Source: CAVVEQ01 sp963806635 (GTDB lineage: Bacteria; Chloroflexota; Anaerolineae; Anaerolineales; Anaerolineaceae). Taken from it: a DNA stretch of 64,000 nucleotides. Positions 49,447 through 58,611 of the stretch are shown piece by piece (the first letter of the stretch is position 1; the number at the start of each line of letters is the position of its first letter). The stretch is taken from contig CAWDZA010000015.1 of the NCBI GenBank assembly GCA_963806635.1, positions 1,575,967 to 1,639,966 on the forward strand, written 5' to 3'. The notes below the pieces were generated by a model. The model was not told the DNA's origin and did not search any database. It worked only from the letters and a program-made list of their open reading frames with translations. A program made the position numbers and the translations under genes.

Positions 49447-50058
49447 ATGACTGATGAAACCATTCAGGGGGAAAGCGCCCCGCCGGAACAGGATTCCGCC
49501 GCAAAACCGCGTTCTTCGGTAAAAACCTTCCTTATCGAACTGCTCCAGGTGCTCGTCCTGGCAGCCGTGCTCTATTTCGCCATAGACGCGGTCATTGCCC
49601 GCGTGCGTGTGGAAAACATCAGCATGGAGCCCACCCTGATGCCCGGCGAATTCCTGCTGGTCAACCGCCTGGCTTACCGCATGGGACCGATCCAGCGCGG
49701 CGATGTGGTCATCTTCCATTACCCCCTCAACCCCAAAGAGGACTTCATTAAAAGGACAATCGGCCTGCCGGGCGATACCGTGCGGGTGGAGAACGGCGCT
49801 GTTTTCGTCAATGATGTGAAACTTGAGGAACCCTACATCGCCGAGACGCCCAACTACAATGGCTCCTGGGAGGTTCCGGAAAATGCCATCTTCGTCCTCG
49901 GGGATAACCGCAACCGCTCGCTGGATTCACACGCCTGGGGATTCGTCCCCTTCGACCTGATCCTCGGCAAAGCCCTGGTTGTCTACTGGCCGTTCGATCA
50001 GTCCAAGGTCATCACCCATCCCGAACTGCTCGGGCTTTCTTCCACCCCTGCGCCGTGA
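49447..50058 (+). CDS. lepB: Signal peptidase I
   Basis: The protein has 203 residues. An N-terminal helix (about 28-50) is followed by Ser-Met-Glu-Pro-Thr-Leu (catalytic Ser), Arg-Gly-Asp-Val-Val-Ile-Phe, Phe-Ile-Lys-Arg-Thr-Ile-Gly-Leu-Pro-Gly-Asp (catalytic Lys) and Gly-Asp-Asn-Arg-Asn-Arg-Ser-Leu-Asp-Ser. It cuts signal peptides of exported proteins outside the membrane. ATG 49447 is favoured by the -10 just upstream; the frame before it would lie in the promoter. Confidence 0.93.
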   Translation: MTDETIQGESAPPEQDSAAKPRSSVKTFLIELLQVLVLAAVLYFAIDAVIARVRVENISMEPTLMPGEFLLVNRLAYRMGPIQRGDVVIFHYPLNPKEDFIKRTIGLPGDTVRVENGAVFVNDVKLEEPYIAETPNYNGSWEVPENAIFVLGDNRNRSLDSHAWGFVPFDLILGKALVVYWPFDQSKVITHPELLGLSSTPAP

Positions 50059-50061
50059 TAA

Positions 50062-50067
50062 AATAGG
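50062..50067 (+). promoter_or_regulatory. -10 element before the zinc-finger gene
   Basis: TAAAAT at 50062-50067, directly after the lepB stop and 6 bases before ATG 50074, would give a leaderless transcript. Weak evidence without a -35. Confidence 0.35.
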
Positions 50068-50073
50068 GCAATC

Positions 50074-50382
50074 ATGCGCCTCGTTGAACCCGAATACAAC
50101 GCTGAAAACACCATTGCACCGTGCCCCGAGTGCCAGGCGGGCAAGATGCATCGCAGCGTGGTCACCTACCTCACTTACATTGGCGATGAGCTCATCTCCG
50201 TGCCGGATTTTCCCGCCTGGGTGTGCGATATTTGCGGCCGCCGCGAATACGATCAGCAGGCCATGAACCAGCTTTCCCTCCTGCTTTCGCCCACCGCCGG
50301 CTCCCCCACACCCTCCCGGCGTTCGGTTCCACGCGCCCCGAAGAAGCCCGCCAAGGAATCCATCGCCGACCGCAAAAGCTGA
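50074..50382 (+). CDS. YgiT-type zinc finger protein
   Basis: The 102-residue protein has Cys-Pro-Glu-Cys (about 17-20) and Cys-Asp-Ile-Cys-Gly-Arg (about 51-56), the YgiT/MqsA N-terminal zinc finger, with Phe-Pro-Ala-Trp-Val-Cys before the second pair. A basic Pro-rich tail follows. No HTH domain and no MqsR-like toxin is next to it, so it is not clearly an antitoxin. Confidence 0.78.
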   Translation: MRLVEPEYNAENTIAPCPECQAGKMHRSVVTYLTYIGDELISVPDFPAWVCDICGRREYDQQAMNQLSLLLSPTAGSPTPSRRSVPRAPKKPAKESIADRKS

Positions 50383-50398
50383 TCCAATCTCCGAAAAT

Positions 50399-50430
50399 AA
50401 AACAGGACTTCACGCGAAGTCCTGTTTTTT
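50399..50430. terminator. Bidirectional terminator
   Basis: AAAACAGGACTTC (50399-50411) pairs with GAAGTCCTGTTTT (50416-50428), T-run after. It serves the zinc-finger gene and the convergent kinase gene. Confidence 0.9.
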
Positions 50431-50445
50431 ATAACTACCACGATC

Positions 50446-52504
50446 TCAAGGCACCGGCTGCCAGGCAGGCATCTGCTCCACCGCGGGGCTGTTCGTTAAA
50501 TTCGTTTGCATGTTCCCTGCCGTGTTCATCACGAAGATGTCCGGGTTCCCGTCCCGGCCGGAGGTGAACACGATCCACTGCCCGTCACCGGAAAACGCCG
50601 GCTCGCTATCCCTGCCCGTCGGGTGAGGGCGTGTTGCGGCTGCCCCGGTCGGAAAAGCGCGTCAGGTAGATATTGCGGCTTGCGCCTTCCATGCGCACGT
50701 AGGCGATCAGGTCCCCATCCGGCGACCAGGCCGGGTCGGCAACATCCCCCTGCCTGCCCAGCACCTCCTGGGTATCAAATTTAACCGGGGAGGAGTAGCC
50801 ATCCGCCGCTGTGCGCAGGTACATAATATAGTGGCTGGAAGCCGAGATCACATACGCCAGGTAGAGCTGATCCGGTGACCAGGTGGGTGAGAACTCCTGG
50901 AATTCCTTGCTCAGATGCTGCAGGTTGGTGCCATCCGGGCTGATCAGGTAGAGCTGTTTCAACTCGCTGCCGTTGGCGCCTTTGTTGGTGAACGCGATCA
51001 GCCCGCCATCCGGCGACCAGGCTGCTTCCGTATCCTGACCCTGCAGCTGGGTGAGGTTTTTCGCCGCTTTGTCCGGGTTTTCCAAATCAAGCATCCAGAT
51101 GTCGATCCCCAGCGTCCGGCCGCCGCTCGGCGCAGAGTAGAGCAGCTTTTTGCCATCCGGTGACCAGGCCGGGTAGCTCTTATCACCCGGGTCAGTTGTG
51201 AGCTGTTTATCCTCCACCACCTGGAAAGCGCCGCTGTTATCCAGCGCCACCTTCATCAGCCAAACCTGGTAGATCTTGTCGCTGCCCTTGTTGCTGATAT
51301 AGGCAATATAACCGCCCCTCCCCACCAGGTTGGGGCCGGTCGTCGGCTGCTCCATTGTTGGCGCGGGTTCGGTGGGCGCAACCGCCGCAACAGTTTCCTG
51401 CACGGTTGGCGCGGCTGTTTCCTGCGGTTTCACCACGGCCGCCGCCTGGGTGAGCGTGGCTGCCACGGAGGTGGCCAGCGTATCCCCTGAACCGCCACCT
51501 GGGATTGGCGCAGCCGTCTTCCCGCCGCCCAGCAGCGCGATGCCGCCTGCGATCAGCGCGATCAGAACTACGCCAACGATCGCCAGCACCCACCAGGGGA
51601 ACTTCCGGCGTGGTTTTTCTTCCGCTGGCAGAATCTGGCCCGGCGGGGGGGAGCTGCCCTTGCCCGGGCGTTCGTACTCCGGTTTGACCATCAACGTCTG
51701 GGAAGTGTAAGGTGTAAGGGCCTTGAGGAAGGCATCCACGCTTGGGTAACGCTCCTCCGGCTTGGGCGACATGGCCCGCTCGATCACCGCCTGCATGCCC
51801 TCCGGAACCTTGGGGTTCAGAATATTCATCGGCGCCAGCACCGCCGTGCCCATCAGGCGCTGCAAACCGTCTTCCGGCTGGTGGTTGGTGAGCAATTGGT
51901 AGAGCGTGGCAGCCAGGGAATACTGGTCGGAGTAGGGTCCGGTGTGCGCGCCGCCATATTGCTCGGGAGGCGAGTAACCGGGGGTGAATCCCTGCGCTCC
52001 GGCGGTGGTGGCGTTTGTGCCATCCGCGATCTTGGCGATCCCGAAATCCACCAGCGTCACCTCACCGGTGGGCATCAATTTGATGTTGGCGGGTTTGATA
52101 TCGCGGTGGATCACGGGCGGTTTCTGATGGTGCAGGTAACTGATGGCCGAGCCGAGCTGCTGCGCCCACTGCATCACCATCTCCACCGGTTGGATGCCAT
52201 CTTCCTTCAGGATAACGTCGAAGGATTCCCCCGGGATGTAATCCATCACCAGGTACTGTTCCTCGCCGATGATGAAGTAATCGGTCACCCGCGGCAGGGT
52301 GGGATGGCGCAGGGCAGCCAGCAGGCGCGCTTCCTTTAAGAACTGCTCCTCGGCTTCCTCTGCCGGGCTGTGGTTGGCCTTGACGGCCACGACATGATCA
52401 AGCACGGTATCGTGCGCCAGATAAACAGCGCCCATACCGCCGTGACCCAGGGACCGGATGATCTGGTAGCGTTCTTTGAGGACAAAATCAGGGACGAGCT
52501 CCAT
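50446..52504 (-). CDS. Membrane Ser/Thr protein kinase with extracellular beta-propeller (frameshift near 3-prime end)
   Basis: The protein has about 685 residues. The kinase domain (about 10-275) is of the PknB type: Gly-His-Gly-Gly-Met-Gly-Ala-Val (glycine loop), Val-Ala-Val-Lys, His-Arg-Asp-Ile-Lys-Pro-Ala-Asn and Asp-Phe-Gly. A helix at about 315-340 follows, then an Ala/Thr/Pro linker and TolB-like blades with repeated Ser-Pro-Asp-Gly. ATG 52504 gives Met-Glu-Leu-Val-Pro. The frame breaks near 50610; the other frame supplies the last blade (Trp-Ile-Val-Phe-Thr-Ser-Gly-Arg-Asp-Gly-Asn) to TGA at 50446. The Asp-Phe-Gly and HRD residues are intact, so it should be active. The outer propeller may sense a ligand. 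Confidence 0.85.
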
Positions 52505-52589
52505 GGTTTTCTCTCTGGGGAGGGATCTTTCTCCATAGATTATATACATTCCCGCCCGCGCAAGATAGAATCCGCACTTATCAATCTAC

Positions 52590-52619
52590 TTACAGTTTTT
52601 TGGGGTGCTATGATAAAAT
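52590..52619 (+). promoter_or_regulatory. Likely tRNA-Lys promoter
   Basis: TTACAG (52590-52595), 18 bases, TAAAAT (52614-52619), 11 bases before the tRNA. Moderate match to consensus. Confidence 0.45.
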
Positions 52620-52630
52620 GGGAACCGTTT

Positions 52631-52702
52631 GGGCGCGTAGCTCAATGGTAGAGCAGTGGCCTTTTAAGCCATTGGTTAAGGGTTCGAGCCCCTTCGCGCT
52701 CA
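52631..52702 (+). tRNA. tRNA-Lys (TTT)
   Basis: Acceptor GGGCGCG with CGCGCTC (one G-T); D arm GCTCAATGGTAGAGC; anticodon arm GTGGC-CTTTTAA-GCCAT gives TTT; T arm AAGGG-TTCGAGC-CCCTT. It is followed by partial copies of its own 3-prime half, so it is the apparent insertion site of the next 3.8 kb. Confidence 0.95.
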
Positions 52703-53183
52703 TTTTCAGTTTTAAAGAGTTGGTTAAGGGCACCCTTACGGGTGTGATATTCGAGCCCTTCGAGCTCATTATTTAATTCTCCCTCCCCCTTTTAAAGAGG
52801 CGCTATTTTGCGCTCTGCGAATTGCGCACTCACATTGGAGCTCAAATTGGTTTGCACACTGTACGAGGTTCGGTGGTCAACTACCCAGTCACCATCGAGT
52901 CAAAACGCATTTCGAGAATCCATTTGTTTGGGAATACGCATATTTATCAAGATCATGGTGCAAGAGTTGGCTTATAAGCGAAAAACACCAAAATTAATTG
53001 GATTGCAAATTCCGATTTTTCTTGCAGCTTTTTTTATCCTTTACCCAACCTACTTGCAACATCAGTTATCTATGTTTTTAAATTACTCGTATTGAACTGC
53101 TTCCAAGATTCTGACACCTGCAGCCCTTCGAGCCGGTAAAAGGGCTGCCAATTGTGAGATCATAAATGCGGCAACAAGGCTGA
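52703..53183. other. AT-rich gap without a convincing gene
   Basis: Apart from the tRNA-like copy, this 480-base stretch has a 95-codon plus frame (52808-53095) with no SD and no recognisable protein. A hairpin GCAGCCCTT (53120-53128) with AAGGGCTGC (53140-53148) lies past the permease stop and may be its terminator. AGCCCTTCGAGC at about 53123 repeats the end of the tRNA-like copy. Confidence 0.5.
52711..52768 (+). repeat. Degenerate tRNA-Lys-like copy (left boundary of island)
   Basis: Begins TTTAAAGAGTTGGTTAAGGG and ends ATATTCGAGCCCTTCGAGCT. It resembles the 3-prime half of tRNA-Lys with about 20 extra bases (CACCC-ttac-GGGTG, a small hairpin). The copy at 56497-56545 has the same extra part, so the two form imperfect direct repeats around the island. 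Confidence 0.6.
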
Positions 53184-55212
53184 TTAAACCCCACTAATCG
53201 GCAAGATAAAGGTCAATTGGTAACCAGACATGGTTGTCATTCCAATGAAGAGGATGCGCGCCAGGATAACCCCTGTAATTAACCCGAGAATACCACCTAT
53301 GAATCCAATAATCCCCGCTTCTGCCAAAATCATACGGGTAATCTGAGCGCGAGTCATGCCAATAGCGCGAAGCATACCTATCTCCTGTAATCGTTCCATC
53401 ACGCTCATCGTAAGTGTATTGACAATGCCCAACCCACCCACCACAATAGCGATCAGTGACATCACATCAAACAGACTAAAAGCCTGGTCCATAAGATTTA
53501 ACACCCGTTTTCGGATGGATTGATTTGACTCAAGAATCAGCTGGTATCGCTTGCCATATAACTGATCAATTCGTTCCTGAACGATTGGAATTGAAGCATC
53601 CTGGTTGACCTTCACCAAGTAAGTATTTGCATCATTTATGCTGAAATACCGGCGCATAATGTCCCAACTTCCTTGTATGACTTGGCCTTGATTATAGAAA
53701 TCAACCACCTCAGCTGTCACTATAAAATCTTGCACACCTCTACGCGTCCTTAATTGGATGATTTCACCCGGTTCGAAACCATATTTCTCTGAAATCACGC
53801 TTGAAATTAGTACGGTTTTTCCTTGCTCTAATTGCTGCATTACCTCTTCTGAGTTGGTTTTCGGGTCACTGAAGACAAAGTTCGTGACCTTTGTGTAGGC
53901 TGTTGGATCAAATGCCATAAAACTAATCTTCTCGTCCTTACCATCCGGAAGGATCAGCTTTACATCAAAGTACCGGATCGCCGCCACTGCTGTGACATCA
54001 CCAACCGATTTCAGTCGGTCAGCCATGTTATTTCGCAAAGGGATCGGTGAGCTGACGTAAATATCGCCGCCAAGATAGGATTTTATCCATACTTTCAAGT
54101 CCGAAGCGAACGATTCTGTCATTCCTTTGGTCATAATTACCATTGCAACGCCGACCATTAAAGCACCTACGGTCAACATGGTTCGCTGACGCGAGCGCCG
54201 GATATTGCGGCTACCCAGGCTGCCTATGCTTCCATAAATTATTTTTACCAAAGGACGGGTAAACCTCTCCCATGTTGTCACTGTTACAGGAATTAATAAT
54301 GCGACACCGCTGAAAAGACCAAAAACCATCATACTTCCCAACCGGAATTGAACATCGTAGGGGAAAGGATTTGCAATCAAGAGAATGGTGGACCCCACAA
54401 GGAGAACTAACCCGATTTTCCATCCCTGGCGGATTAACAAGCTCTGATCCGTTTTCCCGCGAATCCGAAGCGCTTCCATTGGGGAAATTCGTCCTGCCTG
54501 CAACGCCGGTATGCATGCCGCGAGAAAGGTCACAACTATACCGATAATCGCACTGGTTATCACCACGTTTGGCGAAATATCAATCTTACCCAGGTCTTGG
54601 TTAAGAATACTGCTTGTCAGGTTTGCTAGACCCTGAGTTAGTAAAATTCCCATCAACACCCCCAGAAAAGCACCTATCACGCCCAATAAACCGGCTTCGA
54701 GAAATACCAGGTTAGTACCTGGTTACGACCCATCCCAATTGTTCGCAGCATGCCAAATTCACGCGTACGCTCAACTACTGTCATGGCAAAAGCGTTATAA
54801 ATGAGGAACGCACCAACAAATAAAGCAATCCCACTCATAAAGTTCAGACCAATCTGGTAGTTCTGCAGCATTCGGGTCATGCGATCACCCTGGCTTGCAG
54901 GGAATGTGACAGACACATCCTCCCCCAAACGGCTTTGGAGATCACTCTGCAAAGCCTCAATTTCGTCTACAGTTGGATTGAGATCCGTGGTATTATACAG
55001 ATGTGATAATTCGGCTACTTCGATTAAAAAGCTCCTGAAGCGTCCCGAGTGGGACGACGCTGAAACTTCCATTGTTTGTCAGTCCTGGTCCATCCCGCAT
55101 CATCAATCCTATAATCTTCAAGCGTTCGAATCCGTTGGGTGTCAATATATAGAACCAATCGCCGACATCTACTTCCTTTTCTTCCGCATAATCTTCCACC
55201 AATACTATCTCG
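53184..55212 (-). pseudogene. FtsX/MacB-type ABC transporter permease, truncated and frameshifted
   Basis: The C-terminal 500 residues are one open frame. They contain two FtsX regions of four helices in all, with Arg-Arg-Ser-Arg-Gln-Arg-Thr-Met-Leu-Thr-Val-Gly-Ala-Leu before the inner helix and Glu-Arg-Leu-Gln-Glu-Ile-Gly-Met-Leu-Arg-Ala-Ile-Gly-Met in the last FtsX domain. Upstream, frames near 54690-55070 and 55000-55200 supply Arg-Thr-Arg-Glu-Phe-Gly-Met-Leu-Arg-Thr-Ile-Gly and Asp-Val-Gly-Asp-Trp-Phe-Tyr. The gene then stops being recognisable near 55212, where a decayed methyltransferase copy begins; the first helix and signal are lost. No ATPase partner is nearby. Base composition is more AT-rich than the neighbourhood, as for acquired DNA. 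Confidence 0.75.
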
Positions 55213-55320
55213 TTGATAAGAAATAAGAGCAGATGGAAAAGTAGTAATACATACGATAATTATATGAAACGCGCACTTCGGGTGAAGAAACTGCGCAGTG
55301 AGTGATTTGCTGTTAAAGGT
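55209..55320 (+). pseudogene. Decayed duplicate of the methyltransferase 5-prime end
   Basis: This stretch aligns with 55440-55580 at the start of the next gene but lacks many single bases: both hold the 20-mer CGATAATTATATGAAACGCG, with AGATGGAAAA before it and AAACTGCGC after it. Nearly all differences are one-base deletions. It joins directly to the truncated permease. Confidence 0.7.
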
Positions 55321-55347
55321 ATAGTCTGATCTCCACACATGATTGCT

Positions 55348-55361
55348 AGCCCCTTCGCGCT
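55348..55361 (+). repeat. 14-base copy of the tRNA-Lys 3-prime end
   Basis: AGCCCCTTCGCGCT is identical to tRNA-Lys bases 52687-52700. It lies between the permease/duplicate part and the methyltransferase part of the island, as expected if two elements inserted one after the other. Confidence 0.6.
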
Positions 55362-55429
55362 GTGGCGCATGCGGATCGCCAGAATGGGTTGGAAAATAGC
55401 CAAAACAAATCTGGAAAAGGGAGAATTCA

Positions 55430-56224
55430 ATGGCACAAGTCGATGTTGATCAAGAAATCAAGAGCCAGATGGAAAAGGTAGTAGATACCTACGATAATTA
55501 TATGAAACGCGCCACCTTCGGCCGTGAAGCCAAACTGCGCCAGGTGACCGTGGAACTAGCTGGTGTCAAACCCGGGGATACTGTTTTAGAGGTGGGCTGC
55601 GGCACCGGTACTGACTGACCTTGATCGGCGACATCCGGGAAAGGCGTGAGATGGAATCATCACGGCGTTTGGAATGATCGAAATTCCCGGTATGATCGAG
55701 GCAGTTCCAGCGAAGGCAGGCGAGGAAATCAACTTTCAAGAGGGAAGTATTGCCGATATCCCCTTCGAAAAAAAACACGCTTCGATGTTCGTGCTGTGCA
55801 GCTTCATGATCTTTCACATGTCTGAGGAAACCCGCCGCAAGGGAATTTCCGAAGTATTCCGGGTGCTCAAACCCGGGGGCCGAAGGTGGCTCATCCTGGA
55901 CCTTGCCTCCCCACCCACTGTTGTACTTGCTGGAATCTCCGAAGTATTCCGGGTTCAGCCAATACAGCGTTCTATCGCCCACGGGTTCGATGGGGGTTTC
56001 GGCGGATGCTCATCTTGATCTGGCTTCCAATCGCAGCCAATTCAACGATTTTCCATCGCCCACGGGTTGTGGGGTTTTCGGCGGATGATGATCTGCGGGT
56101 GCTTTCCCCCTTGATGGAATCGGCTGGCTTCACTGGCATTGAATATGGAACGGCAAAATTCCGGATCTTCGGACTTTCCTTGATCGGCTATATCCGTGGA
56201 AATGCTAAAAAGGAATCATCATAG
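55430..56224 (+). pseudogene. UbiE-like SAM methyltransferase, frameshifted with internal duplication
   Basis: The start Met-Ala-Gln-Val-Asp-Val-Asp-Gln-Glu is followed by motif I Val-Leu-Glu-Val-Gly-Cys-Gly-Thr-Gly-Thr and then TGA at 55617. Other frames continue with Asp-Ile-Pro-Phe-Glu-Lys-Lys, Met-Phe-Val-Leu-Cys-Ser-Phe-Met-Ile-Phe-His-Met-Ser and Val-Leu-Lys-Pro-Gly-Gly, the methyltransferase core, and an end Leu-Met-Glu-Ser-Ala-Gly-Phe-Thr-Gly-Ile-Glu-Tyr. GAAGTATTCCGGGT occurs twice (about 55851 and 55938) and a phrase around CGCCCACGGGTT twice (about 55976 and 56057), so the 3-prime part carries local duplications. Confidence 0.65.
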
Positions 56225-56676
56225 GTTGGTATATAAAAACAAATGTTGTGTTCGCGAATATTAAATACCCTACGAAATACTTACTGATACCCGATCCCGA
56301 AGTTAGATAGTTATGCCTTGATTTTAATAGGTTCTTCATGCGCAGTTTATTCACTTTCATCGATTGCAGGATTCGGTAAAATGGTTGACGAAGATTTAAC
56401 AGCGGCAAAACCACCCGGCGTCAATCGTCATGATTAATTCCCAGAATTCTTTTTCGACTCACCAGATCTATCTTTTCTTAGTAATTAAAAGTGATCTTTA
56501 AGCCATTGGTTAAGAGCGCCATAACGAGTGTTATATTCGAGCTCTAGGAAAAGTAGACCCCAAAAAGTGGTAATTATTCAGCCCTGCAGCTCCCACCCCG
56601 CTTGCGGCTATAATTAATCCCAAAGTAATCACCCGCGGGCAAACGGAGCCACAGTTACCAGCAAAGGAATCCTACA
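56225..56676. other. Intergenic region right of the island
   Basis: No protein gene is seen. It contains the tRNA-like fragment and, at 56609-56614, a TATAAT that probably drives the next gene (start about 56621). The part left of 56545 is AT-rich; the part to the right returns to normal composition. Confidence 0.5.
56497..56545 (+). repeat. tRNA-Lys-like fragment (right boundary of island)
   Basis: TTTAAGCCATTGGTTAAG (56497-56514) is identical to tRNA-Lys bases 52663-52680. The rest (GAGTGTTATATTCGAGCT) matches the degenerate copy at 52711-52768. Together they look like attachment-site remnants. Confidence 0.62.
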
Positions 56677-57798
56677 ATGATGAACAATCCATCCGGAAAA
56701 CTGGTGGTTTATTTGGTGGGCATCGCCGCCGTGGTAGTCATCATGTTCGGCGTCCAGGCGCTCTCTGCCGTCCTCAACCCCGTCCTGCTCTCCATCGTCA
56801 TAACCATCACCGTCCTGCCGCTGCCCGGCTACCTGGTGCGCAAGGGTTGGAAGCGCGGACCGGCAATGATCGCCACGATCATGCTGGTGGTCATGACTCT
56901 CCTTCTGGTCATCGCCACGGTATTCTTCTCCGTGACCAAATTATCCACCGAACTGCCGGCTCTCCTGGCGGAATCATCACAGCAAACTTCCGGCATCGAA
57001 TCCTATTTCAATCTCGCTTCCTCCTCCATCGATATCCCGGAGGCAAGCTCACAGCTGGGCCCGCTGGCGGCAGGCTTGGTTGCAGCCACCCTCAAGGTGG
57101 TTGGCCAATTCGGTCTTGCCCTGGTGATCTTCTTCTTCATGATCGCCGCGGCGATGAGCCTGGATAAGAAATCCCGCAGCGACCTCGACCCCAACGCACC
57201 GGTCGTCAGCCGCATCGGTCAACTAACAGGTGGAGTGCAGCACTACATGACCATCTTGACTGGCATCAATTTCCTCGTCGCGCTGGGAAATACCGCATTT
57301 TTATACATCATGGGGGTCGATTACGCCCTGCTCTGGGGTCTGCTTTCATGGTTTATGGGCTACATCCCCACCATCGGGTTCTGGATCGCACTGATTCCCC
57401 CCGTTCTCATGGCGTACGCCCAGTATGGTCTTCGAACCGCGGTGATCGTTTTTGTCGGTTTTGTGGTCATCAACAGTGGCATCGAGCTCCTTGTGAAACC
57501 CAGGGTGGCGGGGAAGGGTTTGAAGATCAGCCCGCTGGTGATATTCGTCGGGCTATTCTTCTGGGGATTCCTTCTGGGCGGTATTGGCGCCATTCTTTCT
57601 GTTCCGCTCACGCTCCTCGTGATAACGATCATGGAGCAATTCCCGGTTACCCGGCCGATCTCCACCCTGTTACGGTATACCGGAGAGGAGAAGAAAGAGG
57701 AGCGCAAGGAAGCCATGCTGCAGGTGAAAGATCTTTGGGCAAAAACCAGGGCATCCTTCACCTCCAGCTGGAATCCCGGCGCGAAGGATCACAAATGA
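56677..57798 (+). CDS. AI-2E family (PerM-like) membrane protein
   Basis: The 373-residue protein has about seven helices. Phe-Gly-Val-Gln-Ala-Leu-Ser-Ala-Val-Leu-Asn-Pro near 24 and Leu-Ser-Trp-Phe-Met-Gly-Tyr-Ile-Pro-Thr-Ile-Gly-Phe-Trp near 225 are family features, with Pro-Leu-Val-Ile-Phe-Val-Gly-Leu-Phe-Phe-Trp-Gly near 290. Relatives include TqsA and sodium/proton exchangers, so substrate is open. AAAGGA lies 8 bases before ATG. A small membrane protein gene follows by 50 bases. Confidence 0.82.
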   Translation: MMNNPSGKLVVYLVGIAAVVVIMFGVQALSAVLNPVLLSIVITITVLPLPGYLVRKGWKRGPAMIATIMLVVMTLLLVIATVFFSVTKLSTELPALLAESSQQTSGIESYFNLASSSIDIPEASSQLGPLAAGLVAATLKVVGQFGLALVIFFFMIAAAMSLDKKSRSDLDPNAPVVSRIGQLTGGVQHYMTILTGINFLVALGNTAFLYIMGVDYALLWGLLSWFMGYIPTIGFWIALIPPVLMAYAQYGLRTAVIVFVGFVVINSGIELLVKPRVAGKGLKISPLVIFVGLFFWGFLLGGIGAILSVPLTLLVITIMEQFPVTRPISTLLRYTGEEKKEERKEAMLQVKDLWAKTRASFTSSWNPGAKDHK

Positions 57799-57848
57799 GC
57801 CAAACGAAATCGATCTCCATTTCTTAACCAACCTAACGGAGGAAAAAC

Positions 57849-58376
57849 ATGTATCCAGTTCTTGTAATTGCAATCGGTCTGGTAGTCCTGATTCTGGGCA
57901 AACGCCTCTCCATCCTTGGCGCGGCGGTGGGGGCGTTGCTCGGGGTGGCGCTGGTCTCTCTTTTCCCCAGTGCCTCAGACCCATTCACGCTCATCATTGT
58001 CCCCCTGCTCCTGGGCGTGATCGGGTTCTTCGCGGTCTCCTTTGCCAAGGGCATCATCAACATCGTCATCCTGGTACTTGGCGTGCTAGCAGGTGCAGCC
58101 ATCGCACTGGCATTCCTGGAACTTTTCACGCCTCAGCCGGGTCTGCTTGGATGGTTCTTTATGGCCGCCGGCGGGGTGATTGGATTCATCCTAACCAACC
58201 GGTTCAAGGATTGGGCGGTGCTCATCCTTGCCGGGTTGATCGGCGGGTTGCTCGTCACCCGTGGTCTCGCTGTGTGGCTGCCCTTCCTGAGTGGAGCCGT
58301 GGGCACGCTGCTTACCCTGGCTCTCGCTGGCTTGGGCGTCGCCTATCAGGGCGGGTATCTGAAGCTCAAAAAATAA
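57849..58376 (+). CDS. Small polytopic membrane protein (DUF4203-like)
   Basis: The 175-residue protein has six or seven short Gly/Ala/Leu/Val-rich helices, including Gly-Lys-Arg-Leu-Ser-Ile-Leu-Gly-Ala-Ala-Val-Gly-Ala and Gly-Trp-Phe-Phe-Met-Ala-Ala-Gly-Gly-Val-Ile-Gly-Phe-Ile. GGAGG lies 8 bases upstream. It resembles DUF4203/TM7-type proteins; function unknown. Probably co-transcribed with the PerM-like gene. Confidence 0.65.
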   Translation: MYPVLVIAIGLVVLILGKRLSILGAAVGALLGVALVSLFPSASDPFTLIIVPLLLGVIGFFAVSFAKGIINIVILVLGVLAGAAIALAFLELFTPQPGLLGWFFMAAGGVIGFILTNRFKDWAVLILAGLIGGLLVTRGLAVWLPFLSGAVGTLLTLALAGLGVAYQGGYLKLKK

Positions 58377-58475
58377 CTTTGTTTCCCGCCATCATCCTTC
58401 GGCGTCATTCTTCGAACGGGCGAAACACGCTGAATTTGGTCGATGCCGCGTACTCGATGGGGAAACAACACACGC

Positions 58476-58611
58476 TTGAAATTGTGTCCGGAATATGCTA
58501 TATTGATGTTCGCGTGATTTCAAGGGCGGCGGGATCCTCAAAATATAGATCTAAATTGCCATCTGGCACACCTGAAAGCATTCCAAACCCCGGTTTTCCG
58601 GGGTTTTTTTT
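58476..58611 (+). ncRNA. Possible small RNA: promoter plus terminator without ORF
   Basis: TTGAAA (58476-58481), 17 bases, TATATT (58499-58504) would start RNA near 58511. AACCCCGG (58586-58593) with CCGGGGTT (58598-58605) and eight T (from 58604) forms a strong terminator. In between there is no reading frame with an SD. The product would be about 100 bases. Alternatively the terminator belongs to the upstream operon and the promoter match is chance. Confidence 0.42.
58586..58611 (+). terminator. Strong intrinsic terminator
   Basis: An 8-bp GC-rich stem with TTTT loop is followed by a run of T. It separates the PerM-like operon from the TPR gene. Confidence 0.88.

Noticed and set aside
50074..50382. 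MqsRA-type toxin-antitoxin
   Set aside because: Only the zinc-finger half is present; there is no HTH part and no toxin gene beside it.
52808..53095. 95-codon plus-strand frame in the tRNA-Lys island
   Set aside because: No SD, no recognisable protein, AT-rich filler composition.
52631..56545. Prophage or complete integrative element
   Set aside because: No integrase, structural or transfer genes; only repeats and gene remnants.
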